From JBKPNX01 sp046732855 (GTDB taxonomy: Bacteria; Pseudomonadota; Alphaproteobacteria; Geminicoccales; Geminicoccaceae): a DNA stretch of 50,756 bases. The notes under the pieces are model-generated. The model searched no databases and had not been told where the DNA came from. It worked only from the letters and a program-made list of their open reading frames with translations. The stretch lies in contig JBKPNX010000142.1 of the NCBI GenBank assembly GCA_046732855.1, positions 1 to 50,756 on the forward strand, read 5' to 3'. A program made the translations under genes and the position numbers. Position 1 is the first letter of the stretch. Every line of letters begins with the position of its first letter. This document shows, piece by piece, positions 9,940-17,948 of the stretch.

Positions 9940-10140
9940 CGTGTCGCCGCACGCTATTTCACAGTGCCTTGAGGCCGCGCTTTGCCCATCCCGACCGCGC
10001 CGCGCGATCAGGATCGGCGAGGCATGCGCGTCCGCGTCATGCGGCGAGGTCGGCCGCAACATCGGGGTCTTGCGGCAGCGGGGTTTCGCGCCACCATCTG
10101 AACCGAGGCTGAGCGGTAGCCAGAGTTCAGGGGGATAGTC

Positions 10141-10611
10141 ATGACCAGCGGGCAGCCGGTACCGGAGGGTTATCACAGCATCACGCCGTATCTGGCCGTC
10201 GAGGGCGCGGCGGAGGCAATCGCGTTCTACAAGAAGGCGTTCGGCGCGACCGAGGTGATGCGCATGCCGGGGCCGGGCGGCAAGGTCGGCCACGCCGAGA
10301 TCGAGATCGGCGGCTCGCGCATCATGCTGGCCGACGAATACCCGGACATGGGCTTCCGCAGCCCGAGGGCCTACGGCGGCTCGCCGGTCGGCCTGCATCT
10401 CTACGTCGCCGACGTGGACGCCGTGGCGCGGCAGGCGGTGGCCGCCGGCGCCAGGGAGCTGCGCCCGGTCAAGGACCAGTTTTACGGCGATCGCACCGGC
10501 AGCATCGAGGATCCGTTCGGCCATGTCTGGCACATCGCGACCCGCAAGGAGGAGCTGTCGGTCGAAGAGCTGAAGCGGCGCGCGGCCACGGCGATGCAGC
10601 AGAGCGGCTGA
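10141..10611 (+). CDS. VOC (glyoxalase/bleomycin-resistance fold) protein, PhnB-like
   Basis: This 156-residue protein has one VOC domain of the PhnB/YdfO-type group. It begins with the characteristic ITPYLAVEGAAEAIAFYKKAFGA, continues with MPGPGGKVGHAEIEIGGSRIMLADE, and ends with DPFGHVWHIATRKEEL. Metal-ligand-like His and Glu residues are present at GHAEIE and GHVWH. The function of this group is not established. AGGGGGA lies 8 bases before the ATG. It appears monocistronic. Confidence 0.9.
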   Translation: MTSGQPVPEGYHSITPYLAVEGAAEAIAFYKKAFGATEVMRMPGPGGKVGHAEIEIGGSRIMLADEYPDMGFRSPRAYGGSPVGLHLYVADVDAVARQAVAAGARELRPVKDQFYGDRTGSIEDPFGHVWHIATRKEELSVEELKRRAATAMQQSG

Positions 10612-10744
10612 TCGCCGGAAAGAGGATTCCTCGGCGGCGAGACTCGTCGCTCGAGCTCTGCCGTGACGGACGGTTCCGCCCCGTAGGGAACGGATCTGGG
10701 CCGCGCGTGTTCTGGTCCCGGTATCGAACGTGTTGGAGGGCCAC

Positions 10745-10960
10745 ATGCCGGCCAAGTCGAAGGCGCAGCAAAAGGCCGCGGGCGCGGCGCTCGCTGCCAA
10801 GCGCGGGGAGCAGAAGACGAGCAAGCTCAAGGGGCCGGCCAAGTCGATGTATGAATCGATGAGCGAAAAGCAGCTCGAAGAGTTCGCCTCGACCAAGCGC
10901 AAGGGCAAGCCGGAGCACGCCGCGAAGAAGAAGCCCAAGTCCGCCGCAAAGAAGAAGTGA
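10745..10960 (+). CDS. DUF3008 family small basic protein
   Basis: This 71-residue lysine-rich protein begins MPAKSKAQQKAAGAAL and contains the family core SMYESMSEKQLEEFA. It ends with a run of Lys/Ala (KKKPKSAAKKK). DUF3008 proteins are common in Alphaproteobacteria and have no established function; the composition suggests nucleic-acid contact. The start at 10745 is fixed by GGAGG five bases upstream; an in-frame codon at 10730 lies before that site. Confidence 0.9.
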   Translation: MPAKSKAQQKAAGAALAAKRGEQKTSKLKGPAKSMYESMSEKQLEEFASTKRKGKPEHAAKKKPKSAAKKK

Positions 10961-11228
10961 TGGACGACTTGTTGGTGTCTGCTGCCGGTCCTCCTCCAGC
11001 GGTTCGACCAATCGAGGTCGCGCAGCCAACCCACCGCGGAGAGCGGCTGGCCGAAGGATCCTAGCGGCCTACGGGCTGGAGCCGATATGCACGCAGCCCG
11101 CAACGCTTTGGCTGCCGCGCCGGGCTGCACTGCCCTGACGAGGAGGCCGGATCGAACGGACCGCGCAAGGTAGTACCCGCAACACGCCCGCTCTTCGGCT
11201 CCGGGCGAGGCGTGACGCACCGAACCGG
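10961..11228. other. Intergenic, nothing seen
   Basis: This gap lies between the DUF3008 gene and the convergent methyltransferase remnant. I see no gene, repeat or clear terminator. Confidence 0.4.
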
Positions 11229-11990
11229 TCATGATCTCGTGATGTCAGGTATCTCTGCGACCTCTCGGGTGAGCTTCAGCATGTAGTCGGCGCGTCCGCG
11301 CAGCCAGAACGGATACCTGAACTCCTCGAGGCGCCCCAAACGACGGTCTCCATCTCGCAGCTCCGCGCCAGATCGCGCCAGAATTGCAACGGCCGCGGAA
11401 TGAAGGGGAACTCCTGCCAATGCCCCGGCCGGCCTTCGGTGTGGATGTTGGCGTAGGCTACGGAATCCGCGCGCGCACAGTCGGCAATCGCGCGGATGCA
11501 GCTTTCGGCCAAAGGATCACTCAGGTGATAGAGGATCTGGAATGCCCAGATCACTTCATAGCGCTCGGTTGCGAGCTCCTCCCGACCGAAGGAATCCGAC
11601 CGGATGTGGTTGGGCCCTTCGGTTCAAGGCCACTCCACCTGATGCGCTCGGCGGCCTCTGCGAGCGCCTCTCCACGGACATCGATCCCTGTATAGCGGCC
11701 CCGATCGAGATACCGGATCAGCGGCAGGCCGCCGCGCAAGGGACCGCAGCCGATGTCCAGCAGGCTGTGGTGAGGCTGGAGACCCATCCGCCGCAAGAAG
11801 GCCAGCTGGAACCGAGCGGTGGCCTGCCACGCTCCAGGCGGCCCGACCATCGATTCCAGCTTCGCTTGCTCCGGCTGGCACCCATGCTCCCTGACAGCGT
11901 GAACTTCCTCACCAGGTACGGCAACATGCCAGGGCGGACCTCCGCGGCTCGGGCGGCCAGCAACCTCCCTCGCCTGAACGCCCGGCCCAT
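11229..11990 (-). pseudogene. Class I SAM-dependent methyltransferase, frameshifted
   Basis: A methyltransferase reading is recoverable only by changing frame at least three times. The N-terminal part (LPYLVRKFTLSGSMG) is in one frame. After about 11880 a second frame gives the SAM-binding motif LLDIGCGPLRGG and YTGIDVRGEALAEA. After about 11600 another frame gives ELATERYEVIWAFQILYHL. After about 11340 a last frame gives EFRYPFWLRGRADYMLKLTREV and a stop at 11229. The pieces are collinear and together would make a protein of about 250 residues. It is decayed unless the assembly contains several indel errors. Confidence 0.75.
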
Positions 11991-12365
11991 GGGCCAAAGC
12001 ACGAGCGAGCCGTAGCTGGGCTCGGGATCAGGCGGCGGGCCGGGCGAATCGACGTCGGGCGGATCTGATCAGCCTGCGCCTCCGATGCTCCCAGTAAACT
12101 TCGTGCCGGTCGCGGTCATGCCATGACGTTCGGTAGCCCCATGGACACGAGCTCGTCCGAGCAGACCGGCGACAGGCCAATTCCGAGGCCGCCTGCCCCC
12201 AGACTGCGCGCCGCGCCAGGCATTCTTGCGTCCTCGCCGAGCTGGCCGTTGTCGTCCCATCGGTCGCAATGTCGGGCGGACCCGCGGAACCCAAACGCGG
12301 CGTTGCTCGTTGGTTCGGCGCCGGTCACAGGTGAGGCAGTGCACAAGCAGCAGAGCGTCGAAAGC
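11991..12365. other. Intergenic, nothing seen
   Basis: This gap separates the methyltransferase remnant from the divergent topoisomerase gene. Open frames continue into it on the plus strand, but they have no conserved content. I see no promoter that I would defend. Confidence 0.4.
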
Positions 12366-13589
12366 ATGAACGACATCGTCCTCGCGCCGGAGGCGGATCC
12401 AGAGGCCGCCGCGGCGGCGGCCAAGGCCGCCGGTCTCCGCTACGTCACCGACCGCGTGCCGGGCATCACCCGCCGGCGCACCGGCAAGAGCTTCGCCTAC
12501 CGCGACCCGGACGGCAATTTGATCACCGCGCCCGAGACGGGGCGGCTGCGCGCCCTCGCGATCCCGCCCGCCTGGACCGACGTGTGGATCTGCCCGGATT
12601 CGCGCGGCCATCTCCAGGCGACCGGGCGCGATGACCGCGGCCGCAAGCAGTATCGCTACCACGACGAGTGGCGGGCGATTCGCGATGCTCACAAGTTCGA
12701 TCGCGTGCTGGTCTTCGCGCGCGCCTTGCCGCAGATCCGGGCGCGCGTCGACGCCGATCTGGGCCGGCCCGGCCTGCCGCGGGAGAAGGTACTGGCGACG
12801 ATCGTGCGGCTGCTCGAGACCACCCTGATCCGGGTCGGCAACGCCGAGTATGCGCGCGAGAACAAGAGCTTCGGGCTGACCACGATCCGCCACCGCCACG
12901 TCGAGATCGACGGCGCCACGATCGCATTCGAGTTCCGCGGCAAGTCGGGTAAAGTGCACAAGATCTCGACCCGCGACCGCCGCCTCGCCCGGATCGTGCG
13001 CGCCTGCCACGAGCTGCCGGGCCAGGAGCTGTTCCAATATTTCGACGAGGAGGGCGAGCGCCGCGACGTCGATTCGGCGCACGTCAACGCGTATCTGCAG
13101 GAGATCTCCGGCGAGCCGTTCACCGCCAAGGACTTTCGCACCTGGGCGGGAACCGTGCTGGCGTCGCTCGCGCTCAGCGAGTTCGAGAGCTTCGACACCC
13201 AGGCGGCGGCCAAACGCAACATCACCCGCGCGATCGAGCGCGTGGCCAACGATCTGGGCAATACCGTCGCGGTGTGTCGGAAGAGTTACATCCATCCGGC
13301 GATCCTGGATTCCTATCTCGATGGCAGTCTGCTCGAGTTCCTGAAGGGCCAGGTCGAGGAGACGCTGCGCACCGAGCTCGACGGACTGAGCGGCGAGGAG
13401 GCTGCGGTACTGGCGTTTCTACAGCAGCGCCTGGCCAGAGAAGTCGACAAGCGCAAGCGCGCCCGCCGACGGGCGTCCCCCGATCTGAAGACCGCGCTGC
13501 GCCGATCGGTGGCAAAAGGGTCGAAGGCGGCGCGCGGCGGCGGACCCCAGCGGCACAGCGCCGCGGACAAGTCGCCGATGCAGGGGTGA
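12366..13589 (+). CDS. DNA topoisomerase IB (poxvirus-like)
   Basis: This type IB topoisomerase relaxes supercoils through a 3'-phosphotyrosyl intermediate. The N-terminal domain (about 20-105) ends in QYRYHDEWRAIRD. The catalytic domain carries the active residues around RVGNAEYARENKSFGLTTI, GKSGKVHKI and KDFRTWAGT, with the nucleophile Tyr308 in CRKSYIHP. At 407 residues it is longer than the usual 320-380 because of a basic tail after about 365 (KRKRARRRA, KGSKAARGG) that may add DNA affinity. The start ATG at 12366 is chosen by comparison with family N-termini; the open frame begins at 12123. Confidence 0.95.
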   Translation: MNDIVLAPEADPEAAAAAAKAAGLRYVTDRVPGITRRRTGKSFAYRDPDGNLITAPETGRLRALAIPPAWTDVWICPDSRGHLQATGRDDRGRKQYRYHDEWRAIRDAHKFDRVLVFARALPQIRARVDADLGRPGLPREKVLATIVRLLETTLIRVGNAEYARENKSFGLTTIRHRHVEIDGATIAFEFRGKSGKVHKISTRDRRLARIVRACHELPGQELFQYFDEEGERRDVDSAHVNAYLQEISGEPFTAKDFRTWAGTVLASLALSEFESFDTQAAAKRNITRAIERVANDLGNTVAVCRKSYIHPAILDSYLDGSLLEFLKGQVEETLRTELDGLSGEEAAVLAFLQQRLAREVDKRKRARRRASPDLKTALRRSVAKGSKAARGGGPQRHSAADKSPMQG

Positions 13590-13863
13590 GCGCAACTCTG
13601 CAGTGGCCGCGAGCCGGCTGCGACCGGATCAGTCGGGCACCTGCCTCGCCAGGGTCGAGCTTCAGCGGCAGTCCCGCATAAGCTTCGCGCCGGTGATTGT
13701 CGCGGAAAGCCGGACCGTCACCGCCGCGGCCTCTCGCCGTCCGTGCGACCGGGGGCGGCCGCAGAGCAAAGCTCCAGACTGCGCCCGAGCGCGTCCGCGA
13801 CAAGCCGCTCGAGACCTCGGATAGGCGGGACCAGAGCATCCCTCGTGACGGGGAGATCGGACG

Positions 13864-14820
13864 TTGCCAGCACCTGTGCATTCGAGGCGGGGGGTGCTGG
13901 CGAGCGCGGCTGCCGCAACCGCGTCGGGAATGCTCGGTGCTTTGGTCTCGACGGCGGCAGGCCCGGACAGGAAGTGCGTCGAAATGGACTGGATGACCAT
14001 GTCGCTCAAGGCGCGCAACCTGGCCTACAACAATGTCGCGCACGTGGGCCCCGACTTCGCTCGGCAGAAGACCGAGAGCTGGACCGCGGCTTCGACGTCT
14101 CTGCGGGAGCAGCGCCCGGAGCACCTCGATCTGGCCTATGCTCCTGGTGCGCGGACCAAGTGGGACCTCTATCCCGCTGCCGACGCCGAGGCGCCGTGTT
14201 TCGTGCACGTTCACGGCGGTTACTGGCAGCGCGGCAGCAAAGAGACGTTTGCCTGTCTCGCCGAGGGCGTCCTCGCCCACGGCTGGGCGGCGGCGCTGCC
14301 GGGCTACACGCTTGCGCCCGAGGCGAGCCTGACGCAGATCACGAACGAACTGCGAACCGCGTTCGACTGGCTCGACGCCAACGCCGCCGATCACGGCATC
14401 GGGGGACCCGTCATCCTCACCGGCTGGTCGGCTGGCGGGCATCTCACGGCATTCATGTTGGATCATCGCAAGGTGGCGGCCGGTCTGGCAATTTCCGGCG
14501 TTTTCGACCTCGCTCCGCTACGCGATTCCCCCCATGTCAATGACCAGGTCAGGCTGAGCGAAGCGGAAATTGAGACCCTGTCGCCGATGCGCCGACCGGG
14601 CGTCGACAAGCCGCTGTCGATCGCGTACGGCACGCGCGAGTTGCCGGCGATGATCGCAAGCAGCCGCGATTACCATGCCTATCGGGCGCGGTTCCACCTC
14701 GCCGGCGACCTGATCCCGGTCACGAACGCCAATCACTTCACGATTCTGGATGAGCTGCGGCAAGCCGGCAGCGGTCTGACCCGCGCCGTTCTGCACATGG
14801 CCGAATACCGGATCTCGTAG
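13864..14820 (+). CDS. Alpha/beta hydrolase, arylformamidase (kynurenine formamidase)-like, possible Tat substrate
   Basis: The core has the HGGYW oxyanion motif, the nucleophile elbow GWSAGG and a C-terminal catalytic His in NANHFTILDEL. This is the arrangement of bacterial formamidase-type esterases (PF07859-like). The 318-residue form begins at a TTG preceded by GGGGAG at 7-8 bases. It adds SRRGVLASAAAATASGML, which looks like a twin-arginine signal. A shorter form from ATG 13984 (MDWMTMSLKARNLAYNN) also has a Shine-Dalgarno (AGGAAG, 9 bases) and matches typical cytoplasmic family members. Which start is used decides whether the enzyme is periplasmic. No tryptophan catabolic genes are nearby, so the substrate is open. 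Confidence 0.85.
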   Translation: MPAPVHSRRGVLASAAAATASGMLGALVSTAAGPDRKCVEMDWMTMSLKARNLAYNNVAHVGPDFARQKTESWTAASTSLREQRPEHLDLAYAPGARTKWDLYPAADAEAPCFVHVHGGYWQRGSKETFACLAEGVLAHGWAAALPGYTLAPEASLTQITNELRTAFDWLDANAADHGIGGPVILTGWSAGGHLTAFMLDHRKVAAGLAISGVFDLAPLRDSPHVNDQVRLSEAEIETLSPMRRPGVDKPLSIAYGTRELPAMIASSRDYHAYRARFHLAGDLIPVTNANHFTILDELRQAGSGLTRAVLHMAEYRIS

Positions 14821-14880
14821 CCTGCGCCGGGCAGCGTCCGGTCACTGGCCCTAATGACGGCAGACCGCGCAGCGGCGCCT

Positions 14881-15600
14881 TCAGGTCCATGTCCTGATCG
14901 GGAGGATCATCTCCTTGCCGGCCTCGTAGTCGAACCAGATCCGCGGCTGGCCAGGTCACCGCGCCCACTCCGATCGTGCGCGTGCTTGCCGGGATAGGCG
15001 ACGCTGTCGATGATCTGGCCGTGCGCGCCGACGGTGCTCGCGCCTGCCTCGTAGGCCCGGTCGACCGCCGGGCCATGCCGCCGGTGGCATTCGGCGGAAA
15101 AAACGGCACGCCGGGACTGATGCTGATCAACTGGTTTCCTTGGCGCCGCAATGGCGGATCCCCGCCGCCACTGCCGCGCGGTTGCGCTCCGGCGTCAGCA
15201 CGACGCGGTTGGCGATCCGTCAGGGCACGGCCGGCAGGCGCGGCGCGACCCCGATCCCGCTCTCCGGTGGTTCTTTGCCGTTCCTTGGTTGCGCGTCGCC
15301 GCACACCACGGTGCAGGTGCCCGTGTTATGGCCCGGATTGCCCTCGTAGTCGAGCGGATCGTGCGCGTCCGAGCCGCCCTCGCGCAGGTTCAATCCGTCA
15401 GCCGTGCGCAGCCACACGTCGCCCGTCGCCCAGTCGCCGAACACCGGACGCTCGGTGAAGCCCGTATCCAGGTTGTCCGACCTGGAGATCCCGCCAGTCG
15501 ACCTGCTCGGGCGCGCCGGGCAGCTTCGGCAGCAGCTCCCTCGCCTCGCGGCTGTGCACCATGCGCAGGTTCCGATCCGGCCGTGCGCCATGGCTCGAAT
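14881..15600 (-). pseudogene. Degenerate coding remnant, family not recognised
   Basis: The minus strand contains protein-like stretches in alternating frames. These are REARELLPKLPGAPEQVDWRDL, then GFTERPVFGDWATGDVWLRT and SDAHDPLDYEGNPGHNTGT, then RIANRVVLTPERNRAAVAAG, then DRAYEAGASTVGAHGQIIDS, and finally RIWFDYEAGKEMILPIRTWT before a stop at 14881-14883. The order is consistent with one gene of about 240-300 codons broken by several frameshifts. I do not recognise the family. The upper boundary is approximate. Confidence 0.5.
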
Positions 15601-15778
15601 GCCTCATGCCCTGTACGCACCGCACTGCGGTCCTCCGGCGCATGGCGCCGACTATCGCCCGGCCGCCACCAACTCTTCGCCCGGCGCAGCTGTTACCCTC
15701 GCCGCGCTTCGCAGGCACCCTTTCCGGCATCGGCCGCGACGCACGCCGCAATCATCTCGTATTCGACGCGCGTCCCGA

Positions 15779-17419
15779 TCAGGTCGTGTAGAGCGTGAAC
15801 GGCGTGGTGGTGGCCCGGGCGCGCCAGTCGGTGACCACGTTGACCAGCGCCGGCTGGCCCGCGGCGGTCGCGGCCGCGGCGCGCTCCAGGGCGGGGCGGA
15901 TGTCGTCGGGCTCCTCGACGTGCTCGCCGTGCCCGCCCAGGACCTCGGCGAGCCGGCCGTAGCGAGGGTAGCCCAGGTCGCGGCCCGGCTTGGCCCGGTC
16001 GGGATCGGCGGTCCAGCCGCCGTTCTGGCTGATCACCACCAGCACCGGCGCGCCGTGGCGGACCGCGGTGTCGAACTCCATCGCGTTCATGCCGAACGAG
16101 CCGTCGCCGTGCAGCACCACGACCTGCTTGTCCGGGGCCGCGAGCTTGGCGCCGACCCCGAGCGGCAGGCCGACCCCCATGGTGCCGAATACGCCCGAGT
16201 TCATGCGGTGATTGGGCACGAACGAGGGGATCGTCTGTCGGCCGAAGTTCAGGATCTCCTGGCCGTCGACCACGAGGATCGCGTCGCGGTCGATGAAGTC
16301 GCGGATCTCCTTGCACAAGCGGAGCGGGTGGATCGGCACCTCCGACGAGCCGAGCAGCGCCTCCTGCTCCTCCTGCTTGCCGCTGTTGCGCCCGCGCAGC
16401 CGCTCGCGCCACGTCGCGTAGCTGTCCTCGCCGATGCGGTCCTTCGCGGCGCTCAGCAGCTGGCGCAGCACCGTTTTGGCGTCGCCGACGATGCCGAGGT
16501 CGAGGTGCCGGCTGGTCGCGATCTCGTCGGGATCGATGTCGATCCGTACCCGCTTGGCGGCGGCGTCGAAGCGCGGCGGCGCGGCATGGCCGATCACGTA
16601 GTTGAGGCGCGTGCCGATCACCAGGATCAGATCCGCCTCGCGAAACGCGCTCGAGCGCGCGGTCAGGTAGCAGAGCGGGTGGTCCTCGGGGATCATGCCG
16701 CGGCTTTGCGGCGTGGTGTAGAACGGAATCCCGGTCCGCTCGACGAACGCCTGCAGCTCGGCTTCCGCCTTGGACCAGAGCACGCCGCTGCCCGCGACCA
16801 CGATCGGGCTTTGCGCCGCCTCGAGCATCGCCAGCAGGCGCTTGATCTCGTCGGGCGCCGCCTGGGGGCGCGCGCGCGCCTCCGGGTGCCAGGGCTCCGG
16901 CCATTCGACCTGCGGCGCGTCGACCTCCTGGAACAGCACGTCGCCCGGCAGGTCGAGATAGACCGGGCCGGGCTTGCCCGACATCGCGCGCGAGAACGCC
17001 TCGTTCAGCAGCTCCGGCAGGCGTTTGGGGTGATGAGCGCGCGCCGCCCATTTGGTGCAGGGCTCCATCATCGCCAGCTGGTCCATGTCCTGGAACGCGC
17101 CGCGGCCCCAGGTGCCGACCGGCGCGCTGCCGCCGAGCGCGATGATCGGGACGCCATCCGCCCAGGCGTGCGCGACCCCGGTGACCAGGTTGGTCACGGC
17201 CGGGCCGGAGGCGGCCATGCACACGCCGGGGCGCCGGCGCAGGCGCGCATAGGCGTGCGCCATCATCGCCGCGGCCTGCTCGTGGCGGACGTCGATGCCG
17301 CGCAGGCCGCGCTTCAGCGCCTCCGCCTCGACCATGAGCATCGGCGCGCCCATGATGAAGAAGAACATGTCGACGCCCTGGCGCTCGAGCGCCTCCGCGA
17401 GAATCTGCGAACCGTTCAT
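15779..17419 (-). CDS. Thiamine pyrophosphate-dependent lyase, 2-hydroxyacyl-CoA lyase / oxalyl-CoA decarboxylase-like
   Basis: This 546-residue three-domain TPP enzyme resembles acetolactate synthase. The catalytic Glu47 sits in DVRHEQAAAMMAHAYAR. The cofactor site is HGDGSFGMNAMEFDTA followed by ISQNGGW. The segment GAFQDMDQLAMMEPCTKWA and the middle-domain motif IGTRLNYVIGH...PPRF look closer to 2-hydroxyacyl-CoA lyases and oxalyl-CoA decarboxylases than to true IlvB. A class III CoA-transferase gene lies upstream on the same strand, which supports an acyl-CoA substrate. It could still be a generic acetolactate synthase-like protein. No small regulatory subunit gene is present. Confidence 0.85.
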   Translation of the reverse strand: MNGSQILAEALERQGVDMFFFIMGAPMLMVEAEALKRGLRGIDVRHEQAAAMMAHAYARLRRRPGVCMAASGPAVTNLVTGVAHAWADGVPIIALGGSAPVGTWGRGAFQDMDQLAMMEPCTKWAARAHHPKRLPELLNEAFSRAMSGKPGPVYLDLPGDVLFQEVDAPQVEWPEPWHPEARARPQAAPDEIKRLLAMLEAAQSPIVVAGSGVLWSKAEAELQAFVERTGIPFYTTPQSRGMIPEDHPLCYLTARSSAFREADLILVIGTRLNYVIGHAAPPRFDAAAKRVRIDIDPDEIATSRHLDLGIVGDAKTVLRQLLSAAKDRIGEDSYATWRERLRGRNSGKQEEQEALLGSSEVPIHPLRLCKEIRDFIDRDAILVVDGQEILNFGRQTIPSFVPNHRMNSGVFGTMGVGLPLGVGAKLAAPDKQVVVLHGDGSFGMNAMEFDTAVRHGAPVLVVISQNGGWTADPDRAKPGRDLGYPRYGRLAEVLGGHGEHVEEPDDIRPALERAAAATAAGQPALVNVVTDWRARATTTPFTLYTT

Positions 17420-17731
17420 CTGCCTCGTCTCCGTTTGCCCGACGATGCCGCCGCGATGGCCGCGGCCGCGCCCGGCGGGATGGCAGCCTCACCAAGCTTT
17501 CCGGACGCGCTCAATCGATCCGCTCATCACCACCGACGCGACCAGGCCCGTCCGGCTCACGCGTCGCCGCAAGAGAGCCGAACCACCGACGTTCCGCCGG
17601 CTCAAGCCATTGGAATCGCAATCGCGCGTGGCCGTACCGTTAACCCTTCCTTCACGTCTTGCCGCAAGATTCGATCCATGCTGCAGGCCATGGTGGGAAT
17701 CTGCCCGCCCGCCGAAAGCCAGGACCCTTTG

Positions 17732-17763
17732 CGGATTCCCACGGTCGCATGGACCATCGAACC
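17732..17763. repeat. Dispersed repeat, copy 1 (partner at 48322-48353)
   Basis: The sequence CGGATTCCCACGGTCGCATG and the following GACCATCGAAC recur 30 kb away with one substitution and one indel. GGTC and GACC flank GCATG, a small potential hairpin. It lies in a gene-free gap and probably belongs to an intergenic repeat family. Confidence 0.6.
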
Positions 17764-17791
17764 CCTCGCACAGTAGGTGCCAATGCTTGAT

Positions 17792-17852
17792 CGCACGTTA
17801 ACCGGATACTCGCACGTTAAGCGGACGCTCGATCGCACGTTGACCGGACGCT
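17792..17852. repeat. Three 19-bp direct repeats
   Basis: CGCACGTTAACCGGATACT (17792-17810), CGCACGTTAAGCGGACGCT (17811-17829) and CGCACGTTGACCGGACGCT (17834-17852) lie head to tail with periods of 19 and 23 bases. They are downstream of the CoA-transferase stop at 17949. They could be regulator binding sites or a small satellite. Confidence 0.65.
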
Positions 17853-17948
17853 CGTCTGCCCGACCCGGCAATCCACCACGCCAGGGTGGCGCCGGGAGGA
17901 CCAGTCCCGGCCGGGCGCGCCGAGGACTCGTCCCTGGGCATCGGCGCA

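Larger units (their letters stand above)
17420..17948. other. Intergenic between lyase and CoA-transferase genes; repeats inside
   Basis: No gene is visible in these 529 bases. They hold three 19-base direct repeats (17792-17852) and a 32-base sequence that recurs near 48.3 kb. Both are listed separately. The gap argues against tight cotranscription of the flanking genes. Confidence 0.5.

Noticed and set aside
9793..11232. A 479-codon minus-strand open frame across the VOC and DUF3008 genes
   Set aside because: The plus-strand genes have clear families and Shine-Dalgarno sites; the antisense peptide is low complexity (FFFAADLGFFFAA over the lysine-rich tail).
15404..17776. A 790-codon plus-strand open frame over the TPP lyase
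   Set aside because: Shadow of the lyase gene on the opposite strand; no recognisable domain.
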